DNA of 6,908 nucleotides from Pseudomonadota bacterium (GTDB lineage Bacteria > Pseudomonadota > Alphaproteobacteria > Rhizobiales > Hyphomicrobiaceae). Below, in pieces: positions 5,245-6,908 of this stretch. The notes beneath the pieces are model-generated. The model was given only the letters and a program-made list of their open reading frames with translations. It ran no database searches and was not told where the DNA came from. Location: assembly GCA_023416575.1 (NCBI GenBank), contig JAEZHL010000220.1, forward strand, positions 1 to 6,908, given 5' to 3'. Both the position numbers and the translations under genes were made by a program. Each line of letters begins with the position of its first letter. The first letter of the stretch is position 1.

Positions 5245-6852
5245 TCAGCCAGCGACCGCAGTTTCCACCCCAGACGGCAGTGCCAGCCTGCGCGTCACGC
5301 CGATGGATTGCAGGAACGCCTCGTCGTGGCTGATCACAAGCAGGGCCCCGTCATAGTCGCGCAATCCGACCTCGACCGCTGCGATGGACTCGAGGTCGAG
5401 GTGGTTCGTTGGCTCGTCGAGGATCAGGAGGGGAGGCGGCGCCGCCCCGCCCAGAACGCAGGCGAGGCCGGCGCGGAGCAATTGCCCACCGCTGAGGCAT
5501 GACACGATCTCGAGCGCTGCATCGGCCCGGAACATGAAGCGGGCGAGGGCTGCCCGGCAGGCATTCTCGTCAGCGTCGGGGTTGAGGCGCCGGAAGTTGT
5601 CCCTGATCGATGTCGATGGATCGAGCACGCTCACACGCTGGTCGAGCATGGCGAAGTCGGTCATGACACGCACCGTTCCAGTCCACGGCGGCAGCTGACC
5701 CGCGATGAGCGCGAGCAATGTCGTCTTTCCCGAGCCGTTGGGTCCGGTGACGGCGACGCGCTCGGGGCCGGTGATCGTGAAAGACAGGTTGGAGATGACC
5801 GGCCGGTCCGGCGAATAGCCGGCGGTGACATCGGCGATGCTCAGCACCGTTCTGCTGGCCGGCAGGCCCGTCGGTGGCAGATGTATCGTCAAAGGCTGCA
5901 GCACCTCGATCCGCTCGCGCGCAGCTTCGGCCTGCTCGAGAGCGCGGGCACGCCGGCCTTCGGCGAGGCGGGCATTGTTGCCGCTGGTGGCTTCGCTTCG
6001 ATTCTGCAGCCTGCCGACGACGATTCGCGGCAAGTCACCGCGCGCGCCCTTCTTCCGCCCGGCGCTGTCTCGGCGCGCCTGGCGCTCGGCGGTGACCTGG
6101 GCCTTGCGTGCGATGTCGGCAGCACGCTTCTCGGCTTCGGCGAGGTCGTGCTGCGCGGCGGCCAGCTCCAGGGCTTTGCGTGCGCGGTAGGCGCTCCAGT
6201 TGCCGCCATAGCGTGTCGCGCCGAGCGTGGTCAGCTCGACGATCGCATCCATGGTCTCGAGCAGCTCCCGGTCATGGCTGACGACGACAGCACCGGCGCG
6301 CCAGCCCGCGAGCAGTTCGACGACGGCCGTCCGCCCCTCCCGGTCGAGGTTGTTGGTGGGCTCGTCCAGCAGGATGAAGTCGGGCTCGGCGTAGACCAGC
6401 GCCGCGAGGCCAGCCCGCGTGCGCTGTCCGCCGGAAAGCGCGATGAGAGGTGTTTCGGGCGGTGCATCGAGCCCGACACGGCCGAGCGCGGATGCCATGC
6501 GCGATTCGATCGTCCAGTCGGCGTCCGCGAGCTCCTCGGCCGTGGCTTCACCGGCTTCGGCGCGGCGCAACAGGGCGAGCGCGGTCGTGGCGCCGAACAG
6601 GTCGGCGATGGTTTCGTCGGGGCTCACCTGAACGGTTTGGCGCAGGATGCCGAGAGTGCCACCGATGGACACCGTGCCGGACTGAGGCGACAGCTCGCCC
6701 GCGATCACCTTCAGCAGCGTCGTCTTCCCGACGCCGTTGCGGCCGACGAGGCCCGTGCATTCCGGACCGAAACTGAGGTCAATGTTGGAAAGGAGCGCGC
6801 GGCCGTCAGGTGCGGCGAGTGTGAGTTCGGACAGGACGATTGAGTGCGGCAT
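5245..6852 (-). CDS. ABC-F family ATPase with duplicated nucleotide-binding domains
   Basis: Soluble 535-residue ATPase of the ABC-F class. Members act on ribosomes (translation control, rescue, or antibiotic protection) and are not transporters; no membrane segment is present. Domain 1: Walker A GRNGVGKTT (37-45), signature LSGGQ (139-143), Walker B with catalytic E164 in LLDEPTNNLD, and switch H193. A charged, Ala/Arg/Glu-rich interdomain linker follows at about 215-330, containing a Lys/Arg-rich segment and NRSEATSG-like residues. Domain 2: Walker A GPNGSGKTT (370-378), LSGGQ (453-457), E480 in ILDEPTNHLD, and H509. All catalytic residues are intact in both halves. I chose ATG at 6852 because GGGGAG stands 10 nt ahead of it; a GTG at 6876 in the same frame would place that site inside the gene. 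I cannot assign it to EttA, Uup, YheS, YbiT or a resistance subgroup. It converges with the ExoR-like gene. Confidence 0.94.
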   Translation of the reverse strand: MPHSIVLSELTLAAPDGRALLSNIDLSFGPECTGLVGRNGVGKTTLLKVIAGELSPQSGTVSIGGTLGILRQTVQVSPDETIADLFGATTALALLRRAEAGEATAEELADADWTIESRMASALGRVGLDAPPETPLIALSGGQRTRAGLAALVYAEPDFILLDEPTNNLDREGRTAVVELLAGWRAGAVVVSHDRELLETMDAIVELTTLGATRYGGNWSAYRARKALELAAAQHDLAEAEKRAADIARKAQVTAERQARRDSAGRKKGARGDLPRIVVGRLQNRSEATSGNNARLAEGRRARALEQAEAARERIEVLQPLTIHLPPTGLPASRTVLSIADVTAGYSPDRPVISNLSFTITGPERVAVTGPNGSGKTTLLALIAGQLPPWTGTVRVMTDFAMLDQRVSVLDPSTSIRDNFRRLNPDADENACRAALARFMFRADAALEIVSCLSGGQLLRAGLACVLGGAAPPPLLILDEPTNHLDLESIAAVEVGLRDYDGALLVISHDEAFLQSIGVTRRLALPSGVETAVAG

Positions 6853-6862
6853 GACTATGGAT

Positions 6863-6868
6863 CTCCCC
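6863..6868 (-). promoter_or_regulatory. Ribosome binding site of the ABC-F gene
   Basis: On the minus strand this reads GGGGAG, 10 nt before the ATG at 6852. It decides for this start over the in-frame GTG at 6876, which has no comparable purine-rich site visible upstream. Confidence 0.6.
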
Positions 6869-6908
6869 GATGGCACGACGGACTGGCGTTGTGGTCGGAT
6901 TGAAATCC

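Noticed and set aside
5881..6843. A 320-codon open frame on the plus strand opposite the ABC-F gene.
   Set aside because: Same explanation: it mirrors the ABC-F codons, has no recognisable domain, and the opposite strand carries two intact ATPase domains.
6897..6908. GGATTGAAATCC at the right edge, an imperfect palindrome whose ATTGAAA core recalls CRISPR repeat ends.
   Set aside because: Only one short copy is visible, there is no repeat-spacer pattern, and the window ends there. It is more likely part of the ABC-F upstream region.

Overview
The window is a chromosomal stretch of a GC-rich bacterium, most probably an alphaproteobacterium of the order Hyphomicrobiales (Rhizobiales). This rests on the strong G/C bias at third codon positions, on the subtype of dihydroxy-acid dehydratase present, and on a secreted Sel1-repeat protein that reads like the rhizobial ExoR family. 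I cannot name a genus. There are no rRNA or tRNA genes, CRISPR repeats, transposases, phage genes or toxin-antitoxin genes. The gene content is ordinary chromosomal housekeeping, and I found no clear previously undescribed system.

Layout, left to right: (1) 3-1145 (+), the C-terminal 380 residues of valyl-tRNA synthetase (valS), cut by the window edge just upstream of its KMSKS loop. (2) 1146-1240, a short convergent gap with a G-rich/C-rich hairpin. (3) 1241-2029 (-), an uncharacterised multi-pass membrane protein with a striking conserved polar loop. (4) 2030-2417, a 388-base divergent intergenic region with no credible gene, one perfect consensus DnaA box and a small hairpin ahead of ilvD. 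(5) 2418-4142 (+), ilvD, a complete [2Fe-2S]-type dihydroxy-acid dehydratase with all expected cluster, metal and catalytic residues. (6) 4120-5163 (+), a secreted ExoR-like Sel1-repeat protein. It starts on TTG inside the end of ilvD with a good ribosome binding site, so the two genes look translationally coupled. (7) 5164-5244, a short convergent gap. (8) 5245-6852 (-), a soluble ABC-F ATPase with two complete nucleotide-binding domains.

Functionally, ilvD makes the 2-keto acid precursors of valine and isoleucine, while the neighbouring valS charges tRNA with valine. They are separated by an opposite-strand gene, so they are not one operon, and the shared theme may be chance. The only likely operon is ilvD plus the ExoR-like gene.

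The most unusual sequence feature is at that junction. A perfect 11-bp inverted repeat with a TTTT loop lies 12 nt after the ilvD stop, inside the signal-peptide codons of the ExoR-like gene. It sits in a patch of codons rare for this genome, and three of the four CTAG tetranucleotides in the window fall within 39 nt there.
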